Assembly: GCA_003988855.1 (NCBI GenBank)
Contig: QYAI01000249.1
Location: 1-49,364 of the forward strand
DNA: 49,364 nt
DNA from: Arachnopeziza araneosa
Lineage: Eukaryota > Ascomycota > Leotiomycetes > Helotiales > Arachnopezizaceae
Direction of reading: 5' to 3'
How positions within the stretch are numbered: the stretch's first letter is position 1; each line of letters opens with the position of its first letter. The position numbers and the translations under genes were made by a program. The notes beneath the pieces were generated by a model that was given only the letters and a program-made list of their open reading frames with translations, was not told the origin of the DNA and did no database searches. Below, one piece after another: positions 9,835 through 21,123 of this stretch.

Positions 9835-11454
9835 CGTGGCGGTTGGCTCGTCAGCGACCGGCGGGGAGCTCTTATCGTGATAGCAGATGAAGCTTCAATT
9901 GACACGATAACGACGACCACGAGCCACAAGAGTCAATTGAGCAAAAAGAAAGACTGACAGGAGAGTAGAAGACGAAGAAGAACAGAAGCACGAGATGGAC
10001 CAGCTCGGGGTTTTGTAGATGTAGAATGCTGGTTGGTGCCGGTCCTTCCTTGATAAGAGTCGCTCGGTTGGCTCGGACAGCCAGTGAAAGAGCTTCAGAT
10101 GATGTCATTGGCCGCTGACTAAGGGTCCTGCAGGAGACATCAACAACAACCTCGCAATCATATTTATATCTTGATTCCTCTTCAATACTCACAGATATGT
10201 TCAAGCTACGCCTCATTTTTAAATTCTGGTTCATTTGTCTATCTAGGTGATCTTGAGAAGAAGCCATCGTAGTATATTATACTCTCATCACCTGTAGCCA
10301 ATCATTACATTCGTTACATTCGTTGCATATTTTATGTTTTTACTTCTACTTTGACTACTGTCAAGGTCTCTTATTAGTTGTTACATGGCCTTTCTGAGCC
10401 GCCCGAGTATTCCTCTAAACCGCCCAATAACTCCTCTAGAAAGGACTACCAGAGAAATCCAAAGGCAGCCCTGGTAGCCCCGAAGACCTATCCACCAGAG
10501 CTAAAGGTCCTTATCAAGCCTGAAACCTCACCCAAAACCTCCATACCTTACCTTAGTTTTACGCACGAGATCCTACGAACCCCAAACCAACACAACAAAC
10601 ACTGCTTACATCCCCAGTCAAGAAAACAACCCAAATCTCCCAAGCCTATCCCACTCTTCTCCTCACCCTGCTCAACCCTCACAATCGAGGTACAGTATTA
10701 ACCTCAAAACCGGAGCAGCCATATCCTTGAAAAAGTCTCTCATCTTGCCTAAGCTGAGAGACATCAAACCTTTGCAAGAGATATTACATACCCTGCAAGA
10801 GAAGGCGATACTTCCGATGGCGCTCTTACACAGGTTGATGGACCCGCTGGTTTCAAGCCACTGAGTCGATACTGCACTGCCCCAACACAACGATATCAAT
10901 TCTGTAAGCCTCCAAGGCAGAGCGAGGAATGAGGGATGGAGTGCGAACTGCTTTTGAAAACATTTGCCATTCAGCCTCTCTAAATCCATACTGCTTTGCC
11001 AGAGTCACAAGTAATAGTTTCATTTAATCAAAGCTACACTACCTAGAGGGAGAAATAAGAGAATAGGAACCCCTACTTATACTATCGATGGGCACAAAGT
11101 CATTAACTGTGCTACCCCAGCAAGATAAACTTCCGACATCCCCCAAAAAAACTACGCAATGCATCATCTTCCATGCCGGAACTTCTTACACTCAATAAAC
11201 CTCATTTTAGCTACACACTACTTTAAGCCATAGGCACAGACGCCAACCCATACAGACGAACAGATAGACAGATAGACAGACCCCGAGGGTATCCATACTC
11301 CTTCTTTCCCTACCAACACAAAAAAGACAAACTAGGTATGAAGAAGCGCTACAAATATGCCCATGCCGCTAATTAAAGACTTTTACACGCCCTCGACCCC
11401 GAGACAGGAGATGAAACATAGGAGATAAGACTCTCGAGTTGAGCGAGAGGAAGA
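9835..11454. other. Intergenic region upstream of the phosphate carrier
   Basis: This 1.6 kb should hold the phosphate-carrier promoter and leader and the 3' UTR of the next gene. Open frames at 9872-10267 (minus) and 10378-10701 (plus) show no domain and biased, UTR-like composition, so I do not call them genes. A short GATAGACA repeat lies at about 11262-11280. Confidence 0.45.
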
Positions 11455-14017
11455 TTAAACATCATCGTAATAAGCAACTAGAACTCTCACGCCCTCCATC
11501 CCCGTCCTCTTTCTCTTGATAACTTCGTCATTCCTCTTGACACCCGCTTCTTCGTTCTCAAACAAGCCATTGAGCATCTTCACTCTCTCCCACCTCGTGT
11601 GCCGCTCTCGCTGGAACTTCTGCCTAATTGCTAAAACCGCGCTGGCGATCTCCTCCTCTTCTTGCTTGTTTAATCTCTCAGCATCGTTGTCTATAGAGGC
11701 GATTTCTTGCGAGATTTGAATAACATTATTACTGCGTGTCGCTGTATCTTGCTCTAGTTGTTGGATCTCAGTCTCGAACGTGGCAAGGCGTGCAAGTACC
11801 CAAGCTTTATCCGAGGCGTCGTCGGAAGTTGGTAAGGCATTTGAAATTGCCGAGGAGGGGGTAGCGGGTGTTGTACTGGCGGTGGTGGGTAGGATAGGTG
11901 TGCTTGAGGTTGCGCGCGTAGTTGTTGGTGTGCTGAACTGGGTGGATGGTTGGGGTGTTACGGAGTTGGATGAGGGGATAAAGTTCGTTGGTTCGGTAGT
12001 CTGATGACCGATATTCTCTGCGAGAGTGGCTGGGCTTGGAATTGCTACATTGATCTCTTTAACTGCTGCCTTGCTAGACTGAGCCGGGTCGATAGTTGGG
12101 GGCTGTGATTGAATGGGAGTCGATTGCGAATCTACGACGGGCGAGTTGCTCGGCAGTGGCTTATCTAGAGGCTTAAATGCAACTTCTTGTAGATTAGCGC
12201 TCGTGGTATTTGGAGCCAGAGGTCTCTTTCCAGGCAAATATGCAGCTTCTTGTTGTAGATTCGCACTGTCCATTACTTGTAATTCTCTCCTGGTCATTTC
12301 TGCGATCTCCTGTGCATTGGCATTGGTATTCTCAATCGTATTGTTAGGAGTGGGCTAAACATGATTAGCAACGCAAATAATCTATAGTGTCAAAGCTTAC
12401 GACTGTGATGTTGGATTGGCTACGATTCATGTCAACTAGTGGTTGCACGGTATTGATAGGGGGTGGAACACTCTCTAGTCGAGGTCTCTTTGACAGTTGA
12501 ACATCATTAGGGCTGCCCTCGTGTATTGAGGGATCTCTCTCCACCGAACCATGCATCCGTTTGAAGCTTGGGTCTGGTAGTGAAGACGAGTGCTCGGTAG
12601 TAATGGAATAATCCATTTCGCCAAGATTGGATATGACTGAATTTCTATGGGTGACCTCTTCTTGCATTCTTCTACTTTCTCGACGATAACCCGTGAACCA
12701 GTTCTAACCCTATTAGCTTTGAAGGCGCGGAATTCATCAACATACCCTAATGGTTTTCTCTTCGGCCTTCAGTTGCCTGCCTAGCTCTTGTCTTCTCTCG
12801 AGATCTGGAGAAGATCCATTGTGTTCTGCTTCCTCTTCTAAAAATGCCTTTTCTTTCTGAGTAAAGCGGTGTCTTCTCTGTTTCTCTTTCGACTTGCCAA
12901 ACATGCTCGTCTCATCTTTTTAGGAGTGTCAGCATATTCAATAATACATAGAGCCAAACTGACCTTGCATTTGACCAGAGCCATATCCAGAGACTTCAAA
13001 CTCCGATAATGATTGCTTTGGAATATTCGACGTCGAGGAAGACGGCTCATTGCTCAACAAGATCATCTGGGCTGGTTGCATGACGGTTGGGGATAATGTT
13101 GTCGTTCGTTCCTCGGAGGGTTGCTCTTCAACCCCAGCAGGATCATCCTCGTGTACGTTGACCGGGGACCACACGGATGAACGATTTGATGGAGTTGGGT
13201 CGACCGGAACATTTTCCGGGGCCCCAGAAGCTGACGCTGGCCGATCTTCAGACGGACTTCGCAGTCGTCCAATTTCTTGCCAATATGTTCGGCAATCCTC
13301 TAAGCTTCTATTGAAGCCACGTTGTCGGTGAAACATGGAGATGACATTCCATAATTTTCTGTCAAAGACATCTCCAGCACCCTTTGGCTCTACAAATTGC
13401 TGATGTGTGTTGAGAAGTCTTTTTAAACATTCGTGCTCTTCATCTGTCCATGGCGGAGGCTCTGTTTGAGGTTCGGATTGAGCGGGGGAACCTCCGTCGA
13501 TCTCGTGATCTATGCTAGGATCTGCTAGTTCTGGGTAATCATCTTCCCCATCGGTCTCGCTGCCAGAACCATTGATCGAGCTGTTTTCAACAAGAGTCCA
13601 ATACGCAGAACAGGCTTCAACCGACCTGGTATGGCCACTCAGCTTTAGTTTCTGGGACACATTCTTCCAGTGCTGTAGCCAGGGAATAGTGGAAGCAGGG
13701 TTGGCCAACTCTAGGGCGAGTTGGTCTTCAGTCATCCCCATTAGAATCTGATGCTCAGAATCATCCCACCGGGTGCCAGCAGCCTCCTCATTGGCCACCT
13801 GGGAGTCGATGGTGCGTTTCCAGTGGAGCTGACAGGCGCCAGCGGTCCTCAAATAGCCATGCTCTTCCAGAGCTATCGAGACTTGTTGCCAATGTCTCGT
13901 CCATGAGATCTCCCGCGAGGGATCTTTCGTCTCTAGTTCAATCTGCTTGTTGGTAGTCTGAACGAGGATGTAGTGCTCATTATCAGTCCATCTTGCAGCG
14001 GCCGATGCGGGACCCAT
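11455..14017 (-). CDS. SANT/Myb-like triple-repeat protein with divergent homeodomain and C-terminal coiled coil
   Basis: Four exons (12964-14017, 12746-12915, 12401-12703, 11455-12354) with 48, 42 and 46 bp introns give 808 residues. Three SANT/Myb-like repeats occupy about 9-68 (RWTDNEHYIL...HWKRT), 81-146 (RWDDSEHQIL...YWTLV) and 188-250 (PWTDEEHECL...YWQEI). Residues about 361-421 form a homeodomain: RRHRFTQKEKAFLEEEAEHN, ERRQELGRQL, then helix 3 EEKTIRNWFTGYRRESRRM with the invariant W-F and a following Arg-rich end. A Pro/Ser/Thr-rich linker and a strong Glu/Lys coiled coil (about 696-780) follow. It is probably a nuclear DNA-binding protein. The homeodomain is visible only after splicing exons 1-3. 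A smaller relative lies at 19686-21123. Confidence 0.85.
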
Positions 14018-14611
14018 CTTCGGCCAGTGTCGATGGCGACCAGCATCAAGGACTACTCCGGAATGGTAGAAGGAGGCTGTTGATATGAGCGTCGCTTGGG
14101 GAGGTAGAAAGAGGTGTTGTAGTGCTGCTGCTGCTGCTGCTGTTCCGACGTGATTTGATTGTTCTTTCCAGCGCGTGTCGCGCTATCTCAGTTCCGACGG
14201 ACAGGCATCCAATCGCTAAGATGACCAGGTTACGTAATACGAGAGAGATTACGCAATGGCTCAGCAGAACTTCGTAATGGGAATTGTTATAAAACATCGA
14301 CTGTTATGAAGCATGTCCACCCAATGACATGGCCCGTAATCAATGCATCACTGGTCCTTCCGGTCGGACAACGCTATAACAACCCCGAATGTGGCCAGAC
14401 AATAAAAGGAGATGAATCCTCTACCGGCGGAGATGAATTACCGTCTCCCGTGAATGCTACAACATTGCAGGGGAGGGCCCTTGAATCCTGTTTCAGCCGT
14501 TTCGTTTCGCGGCTTTCTCCTCTGAAGGAATGCTGCTACAAACCCCCTCGGCTATTGGGATGGACAAGGCAAAAGCAAAATGTCTGGCACGTTGGGACAC
14601 AAATCTGTCGC
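14018..14611. other. Upstream region of the SANT/homeodomain gene, with a (CTG)6 microsatellite
   Basis: A (CTG)6 run at 14125-14142, read as CAG on the gene's strand, lies about 110 bases upstream of the ATG at 14017, in the probable 5' leader. A minus-strand open frame at 14046-14297 would translate the repeat as poly-Ser and shows no domain. The rest holds the 3' end region of the Zn2Cys6 gene at 14612. Confidence 0.5.
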
Positions 14612-15891
14612 TCAAACATCCCTTGCTTGACGACCTAGATGATGAGTCATAGACGGCGAAATTAGTCTCGTATACTCCGTATCCCTCTCACATTCCACTT
14701 CTTCACAAGCCCACCGCAGATACACCTCCCATTCCAGCCCGACAAGCCGCTGAACACCAACGATAATCTCCCTGCCCCACCCACGCAACCAGATATATCC
14801 TCTCAACCGATGCAAAACCACGGCCCAATTCGCCAGAATCACCAACGCCAATGGATCTCTCGTTCCCAACCTCGCCACAAACGCATCGGGAACCAGGATA
14901 GGGAGGGGTAAGACGCTCATCTTCGCTCCTGGCTTTTCGGCTGCGAGGACGAATGTTTGTTTCAGAATATCGAGTGCCGGTGTGTAGATGTCCGAGTCAA
15001 TGACGTGTTCCAAAATATGGCTGGACAGGGCCGAAATAACAAGTTGAGCTCTAGGATCCAAGTTGACGGGAGTCGACGGCTCGGGGAGCATCGATGTCGC
15101 AAACGGTCCTTGAAGCCATTGCATGCCATCTCTGACCACGATGCGGATACCACGGATGAGTGTGAAGACGTCAAAGATGGACTGGAGCGCATCGGGAGTT
15201 GCGGGTTCGATCTGGTGGAATCCAAAGGCGTACAGTGCGATCAGACTGGAGAACGAAAATAGGGCTGCGGCATTGGTGGGCGAGACGTTGGTTAACTGGG
15301 GAGAGGCGAGTGCTAGTGCTTCGGAATGGTATTTAATCGCGGATTGAGTATGTATAGGAGAGGGATTGAGGATTGCGAGGTGGAGAGATGTCACGGCTAA
15401 TAATCCTGAGAGGAGAAAGTCCTGTTGAAACGCTAACGCAGGAATGATATCCCGCAGCGGCAGAGATTCATTGTCAGAAACCAGGTCCGAGATGCTGTAG
15501 CAGGTTGATATTCCATAGTGAAGCATCAAACGATGTGCGTCATTGTTGTCGCCTACAAGGGAGTATGTAATTGCCAAAGTCATCTCTTCAGCTTGGGATG
15601 GCGCGGCTTTATGGGTTGGAAAGGAAATTGTTGCCGCAGTGGAGGTGTTGTTTACGCTAGAGTCAGAGGGAATGTCATATGCAGAATCAACGACGATCAG
15701 CGTTGACTGCAGTGCAGTGAGCGAGCAGGTGATGCTTCGCTTGATACAGTTATTGCATTGGGGTTTTGCTTCATCGCACTACAAGATCAGTCTGACCTAA
15801 ACAGCGAGTCGGGACGCCCTACCTTTATCTTCCTCTCCTTGCACTGGCGGCACCCCGTCCGCGTCTTAGAATGAAATCGTCTCGTGGGCAT
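14612..15891 (-). CDS. Zn2Cys6 transcription factor
   Basis: Two exons (15823-15891, 14612-15778) with a 44 bp intron give 411 residues. The first exon encodes 23 residues and the intron splits the zinc cluster just before its third Cys. The spliced cluster is complete: GCRQCKERKIK then CDEAKPQCNNC and ITC, that is C-x2-C-x6-C-x6-C-x2-C-x6-C, at residues about 14-40. The remainder is helical and resembles the Upc2/PF11951 class of fungal regulators (ALAFQQDFLLSGLLAVTSLH). It should bind CGG-type sites in the nucleus. I chose the ATG at 15891 because MPTRRFHSKTRTGC is the common family start. A farther upstream ATG at 16014 is also in frame. Its target is unknown; the nearest metabolic gene is the FAD oxidase at 16549. 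Confidence 0.9.
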
Positions 15892-16548
15892 CGTGCTGCA
15901 ACACGGTGTTTTTCCACTGGCGTCTCGACGGTCGAGAGGTATAGTGCGTCTCAAGATGGCAACGGGAACGAGGAGCGAGAGAATCTCATGATATAGATAT
16001 GTTTCCGGGCCCACACCATGCTCCTGGTCGTGTTCTTACGGGCGGGCTCACATGCCTTTGCAGGGGCGGGATCCCAGACGGGTAATCTATACGGTGTGCG
16101 AAACTCGCCTAGCAAATGTAACGTTGGTAAGAGCCACAGCTACCAGGGGAGGTTCAAAGGACGGCTATTGGAGAGCGCCTTTCTGGTAGGATTGTTAGTA
16201 ATCATAAGTGTTGGATGAGATTAATCACGTGGCGCAGATTCCACCCTCTCGACAATCTTCGTGCTTGAGAGAAACTAGTGCACGTCCCTTACAATTCACA
16301 TTCTTCTACAACCCATTGATTGAATCAGTTGCTACATATTCAGTAAGAAGAACGCAACATCTTTGCCGTAACCGTGGATATATGCCTAGGTGAGAGTAAG
16401 GTAACAGCGTGAAAGACTTTTATTTACGGAGTTAAACGGCTATTTTATGTTATACAATTCCCAGCGAGAAGATCCCATCCATAAATGTATAATATGAACA
16501 CCAAAAAATCCTTACTCGAGAAGCGAAGTATTCACATCTTGGCAACGC
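15892..16548. other. Intergenic region between the Zn2Cys6 gene and the FAD oxidase
   Basis: This holds the promoter of the minus-strand regulator and the 3' UTR of the oxidase gene. No gene or repeat was recognised. Confidence 0.5.
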
Positions 16549-18780
16549 TCAAGATGCGCGACACAGCTTGCCGTTCTGTGTGGGCACGTACGGAAGCTGA
16601 TCGGTGATGTACCAATCCTCGGAACCCACACCCTGGGGTGCATAGAACAATCCGTACGGATCAATTTCCTGCTTCAGCGCATACAACTGAGCATAATTCG
16701 AGCCGAAGAAAGACTGCTGGAAGTTTGGCTCGTTGATGTCGCCTTCAGAGAGGTAGGAGCCAGCGCCGGGAGAAACAGCTCGCCATTTGACCATCCAGTC
16801 GTTTGTGAGGGTCTGGCTGACGTTCTGGATCGTCGCCCAGGTTGCGTTGGCATCCCACAGAGCTGGCAAGATGAAGTGCGTCACGGTCTTTCGCCACGCT
16901 GGGTTGGCCGAGTTGTTCTGGTTGACGTGTGGGTTGACGGCGGCCTTGATGTTGTAACCTACAAGGATCCCACCAGCTTCGATGGCGTATCGAACCGCGG
17001 CCAGAGTCTCGTTGAGGAGGGTACCGTTCACAAAGTTCTCACGCGGGAAGAGGCGACTGGCGGCGTGGTTAGTAAAACCACCGACGACTTCGGGGGCGAA
17101 GTTAGCGTTCCATGCGGGGTAGAGACTGGAGTATTGGGTGTAGACAGGTGTAAACGGTATTCCGAGTTTAGTGAGATCGCTGAGGAATGGGGCTACGAGT
17201 GTCTTGAGCTGGGATTCGGTGTGGTTTAAGCCCCAAAGTGGATCAAAGGTGAAGGTTAAAGCACCAGCTGCGTTGGGAGCAATGCTGAAATAGCCGTATG
17301 TGCCAGCATCCACAAAAGTGGTGAAGTAGGTCATGTAGGCTCTCAGACCGTTCCAGAAAGTATCGGCGCTCAAGGTACTGCCGATTGAGTAAGTGAAAGT
17401 CAAAGTGGTCACTGTGACTTTGGGATAGGCTCTGATTGCCAACGATGTCACTACACCGAAAGTGCCTGCGATATATTCTTAGTAAATACCGTCATGCTTC
17501 AAAGAATGATACTCACTGCCGCCGCCACCACGGAGAGCCCAGAAGAGATCTGGGTTCTCAGTATCACTAGTGGTGACGTATTTTCCGTTGGGAAGAACAA
17601 CATTCATGTAGAGAACCTGTACCCTTGTGTGAGATTTGAAGCTTCTCGGGAAATGGGTAACCCACCTGATCCGCAGCCAGCCCTACAAGACTTGACATTG
17701 GGGAATGACCGCCACCAGCGATGTAGCCACCACCAATCCCAACAGTCTGTAGAGGGTCAGCTTGGTGCAATCACAAACATCTAAGAATCTTCAGTATCTA
17801 CTTACTCGGCACTCTCCACCAACAGCAGTGACATTGTTCTTCTCAGCCAAGGCGTAAACATCAGCCGTCTCAACACCAGAGCCAAGTTTGAAAGCCAGCC
17901 CGCTGTAGGAGCCATACGTAAAGTTGGAGACGAATTCAAGGTCATTGAGGTTGTGAGTCCAGAGTGAGAGGGCACCGGCACCGAGACCCTTGTCAGCGAA
18001 GTCGTGCCCAGTGTTCTTAACATTTAGACGAAGATTTGTGTTTCGTGCAAGATTAAGCGCTAATTGGATCTGAGCAACAGTCGTCACATTAATCGAGTAC
18101 GCTGCATAACCTCCAACGGTGCAGTTGGTGGCCTCAGCTCTGAGCGAGGGCGGAATGCAAGTCAGGCCTTGGAACAAGGGCCATTGGGTTGAGGTAGGGT
18201 CACCGGCACTGGTATATCAGCTCCCGTTCGTAAATCTTCGGAGAATCTACTTACTGGAGATGCGGATCGCTCCATTGGCTGGTGATCGATGCGCATGTTG
18301 TTACATTGTACTCTGGCCAGCCGCTGAAGCAGGGAGCGGCAAGGGGAACAGTCTTGATCAACCCTTGCCCGGTCAATAGATTGAGAATCTGCCATGTAGC
18401 TGGGGAGGGCCAGTCCGAGTCTCCCAGGTATGTTTTGCAATGCCGGGCCGATGTCGAGCGTCTTGAGGCTGAACTTGTCGGAAAGTCAAAGAGGGCAGCA
18501 TCGGTCAGGTTGAGACTCGTGAGATTAGCCAGAACAGCCGGTGTCAACTGAACTTGTTCCCACGGAAACTGGGGAGTTTTTGACGCGCCAGGGACAACAG
18601 CCGCCGCGGGTGCGACATTTTGTTTCGTCGCCGCTACACAATAGTCAGCGAAATAAGTTCTGAGGAGAGTGTCAGATGTGAGATGAACATACGGACTAAC
18701 CCATGGCCGGCATTGATCTGTTGAGCAGATACCAAGCTCGCCAGGCAGGCTAAAAGCGCTCCTCGCACGACTGGAGCCAT
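16549..18780 (-). CDS. Secreted FAD-linked oxidoreductase (PCMH-type, BBE-like; isoamyl-alcohol-oxidase type)
   Basis: Six exons (18693-18780, 18255-18633, 17806-18208, 17666-17746, 17517-17616, 16549-17465) with introns of 46-59 bp give 655 residues. Residues 1-19 are a signal peptide (ALLACLASLVSAQQ). The FAD-binding region starts around DPTSTQWPLFQGLTCIPP and includes KNTGHDF with His224, the usual site of covalent FAD attachment. TVGIGGGYIAGGGHSPMSSL, LFWALRGGGGSTFGVVTSLA and a C-terminal BBE segment (NYAQLYALKQEIDPYGLFYA) follow. There is no Cys at the second flavin-link position, so single attachment is likely. Many Asn-X-Ser/Thr sites suit an extracellular glycoprotein. Such enzymes oxidise alcohols, sugars or secondary metabolites. 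The substrate is not readable here. A TATA box lies 110 bp upstream. Confidence 0.92.
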
Positions 18781-18890
18781 TGTTGAGGGATGACTCTCTG
18801 ATCGTCAGCGATCCGGGGAGAGGAAAGATATGGACGAGAAAGAGCGAGAACAAAGAACGTGGTCCCTGATTCAACGTTGCAACATCGAAT

Positions 18891-18900
18891 CTTATATAGG
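18891..18900 (-). promoter_or_regulatory. TATA box of the FAD oxidase gene
   Basis: The minus strand reads CCTATATAAG, about 111-120 bases upstream of the ATG at 18780. Confidence 0.55.
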
Positions 18901-19029
18901 TGGTATTCAACCAAACAAATTGACATGATGGTCCAGGGGTTACATTGCCAAATTGTAAATAATAGAAACATGCACCCCTCACGCCGCTGCAGTCTCACTG
19001 CAGCTTTTGGGTGGAGGATCTAGGAGGAG

Positions 19030-19071
19030 AGTGGAAGGGGAGTGGAAGGGTAGTGGAAGGGTAATGGAAGG
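19030..19071. repeat. 11-bp tandem repeat, four units
   Basis: The core AGTGGAAGG recurs at 19030, 19041, 19052 and, with one change (AATGGAAGG), at 19063. Confidence 0.85.
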
Positions 19072-19685
19072 ATTGCATAAACAGGTACTAAATGTATTAT
19101 TGAGTGTAATACTGAGCGGTGAGGTACCCGGTATTGGCAAAACCCATCCATCCGGCCCGGTCCGGCCAGCTGAATGGGGGAGGGGAGGCCGTGTCAGCAT
19201 CGGCTTCGCTTCCTGGTCGATCGTTACACATAAAGCAGACGCATATACGTCTCCGACGCGGATCCCATCCCCGATGCCGCCCCTGTGCACGGCAATCTCT
19301 GGTAGCGAATAGCTGCATCGCATCGCACGGCACACGCGTGCTCTGCAGAAACGTGTGCAGGATTTCCGGCCGATCATTAGACAAATAGTCCGGGAGATTG
19401 CACCGTGTTCCGAGCGAAGCCCTAAGCCAAGAGATTCGTGTCTATCATGTCCATTGTTACTACTTTGGTGCTATGCACAGAGAACCTTTCCCCTTCCGCT
19501 CCCATGTCCCGAGACGAGACACCAGCTGAGCAGCGGTTCTCCTGTCGCGCAGTTTCCCCATTCTGCGCAAAGCATTCTCATGAAAATATTAAGTCCACTT
19601 TTCTTGCAATCCCTGAAACATGACATCCAACCCCCTCTCCTGATTTATCATCTGAAGTCGAGCGCTTGGGTTGGTGTGGGCAGCG

Positions 19686-21123
19686 TTAACCATACATCGC
19701 CGCCATTTCTCTGACCCAAGATCGACCCGCCCATGGTCCCTCGGAGAATAAACCTTTCGATTGTCCGTAGTAGATGTCCGGAGCATCAAACTCATACTTA
19801 CCAATAATCTCCAGATTGTTCCGTCTGAAACGATCAAGGATCTCCATGGTAGACATAGGCTGCGTGATGAAGTTGTACCTGGACATGTCATAGTTCCTCT
19901 GTCGTCCAACCTGACGGCGTGCAAAGTCGTCGAACCAGTTCTAATCTTGGTTAGCATTGAAAGCGCATCGTGCATTCAAGAGAGTACTTTGATCGGATTG
20001 ACACCACATCCAAAGACCCTGCTAAATTCCCACGCGTCCCGAATCGTCAATTTCGTACCGTCGGCTTCGTACTCCTTGGCCTTGGCCACCAAGAACATCA
20101 AAACTTGGTCATTGAACTTGGATCTTTTTTGATGTCCAACTCTTGGCGGAGGCTTATACCGACCAAAGTGCTTATCGCTGGATTCTGTCGAGTAAATCAG
20201 CAGAAGGAAGCTCAATAAAGTTTGTTAATCCTACCATAAATGTTACGAAGACCTATGCCATTACCTGCTGCAATATTCTTCAGTATATGATTTAAGCGCA
20301 ACAAGGTTTTCGCGCCTACGTTGTAACCTCGCAATCTCTGCAGCACTGAGTGGTTGGTAGACTCCGCTTCTTGCTGTGACGCTTGTTAGTACATCAAATA
20401 GAGACTAGATATCCTTCATATACCTTCCTGATAACGGAACGCAGGTTCCACCATCTGCCAATTCTGTTCCGCCTCTGCTGTTGCATTTATTAGTGTACCT
20501 TAAGCAAGGAAATTTTCAAAACTCACCCATTCGTTGAGCAATTATTGCGGTTACGACGGCATAATCACTGTCATCGACTGGCTTTCCCATGATACCGTCT
20601 ACCAACTTCATCAGCATATCAAACTATAATCTACCTTGATTAGATACATACCTGGTTCGCCTGACTCATTGAAGTAAGGAAGTTGGCGAGTATTTGGTGT
20701 GACATCCAAGGGATACTGGAAAGCAGCAGGGTAGGTCATATCAACATCTTCTACCGATTCCCAGTTCAACCATGGAAATTTGTGAACATATTGATCCATG
20801 AAAGTGGAGCCTGTGTAGTACAACATGCACTCTCCGGGCGCTCTGAGCATACCTAGTCTTGCATGCAGGTTCCGTGAGACCGACGTCCAGTGCTCAGTCC
20901 ACACAATCACGTTTGACTTGTGCGAGAGAGTATCAAAGATTCTCTCAATCGTCGCATCCATGACATAAACAAACTCCATCACCAGCCAAGGACGATCTTC
21001 TCGTTCCGACATCGTGGCAAACCTGGCCATGCACGGTTGAAAGACGGCTTGAGAATTTACCGTTGGTGTTATTGATTGTGCGAGTAAGAGTAAATGAGAA
21101 GGTGAAGATGGACAACACGCCAT
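19686..21123 (-). CDS. SANT-like plus divergent homeodomain protein (paralogue of the gene at 11455)
   Basis: Six proposed exons are 20652-21123, 20527-20598, 20424-20477, 20265-20373, 19988-20210 and 19686-19940, giving 394 residues. About 45-105 resembles one SANT repeat of the larger gene (VWTEHWTSVSRNLHARLGML then GECMLYYTG). About 263-325 resembles a homeodomain: QKRSKFNDQVLMFL, then VNPIK, with helix 3 NWFDDFARRQVGRQRNYDM after splicing. The last intron (19941-19987) ends ..TTAG and resumes exactly at AAC TGG TTC. This is the same place and phase as the helix-3 intron of the larger gene. The acceptor of intron 4 (GAG at 20211) is weak, so that junction is tentative. Probably a nuclear DNA-binding protein. 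Role unknown. Confidence 0.72.

Larger units (their letters stand above)
18781..19685. other. Promoter and intergenic region
   Basis: This includes the FAD oxidase promoter and, farther left on the minus strand, the 3' flank of the gene at 19686. Several overlapping open frames exist on both strands at 19000-19700 but none shows a domain. An 11-bp tandem repeat is at 19030-19071. Confidence 0.5.

Noticed and set aside
9872..10267. Minus-strand open frame of 131 codons upstream of the phosphate carrier
   Set aside because: No domain, wholly within the probable promoter/leader, and of mixed low-complexity composition.
10378..10701. Plus-strand 107-codon frame
   Set aside because: Pro/Ser/Lys-rich, with no domain and no gene signals. 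Likely chance.
11255..11285. GATAGACA-type short repeat considered as a CRISPR-like or satellite array
   Set aside because: Only two to three units with no spacers. A trivial microsatellite.
14046..14297. Minus-strand frame with a poly-Ser stretch
   Set aside because: The Ser run is just the (CTG)6 microsatellite read in frame; it lies in the leader of the gene at 14017.
19007..19714. Several overlapping plus-strand frames of about 60-120 codons
   Set aside because: Conflicting frames over the same bases, no domain, and they cover the FAD oxidase promoter side and a tandem repeat.
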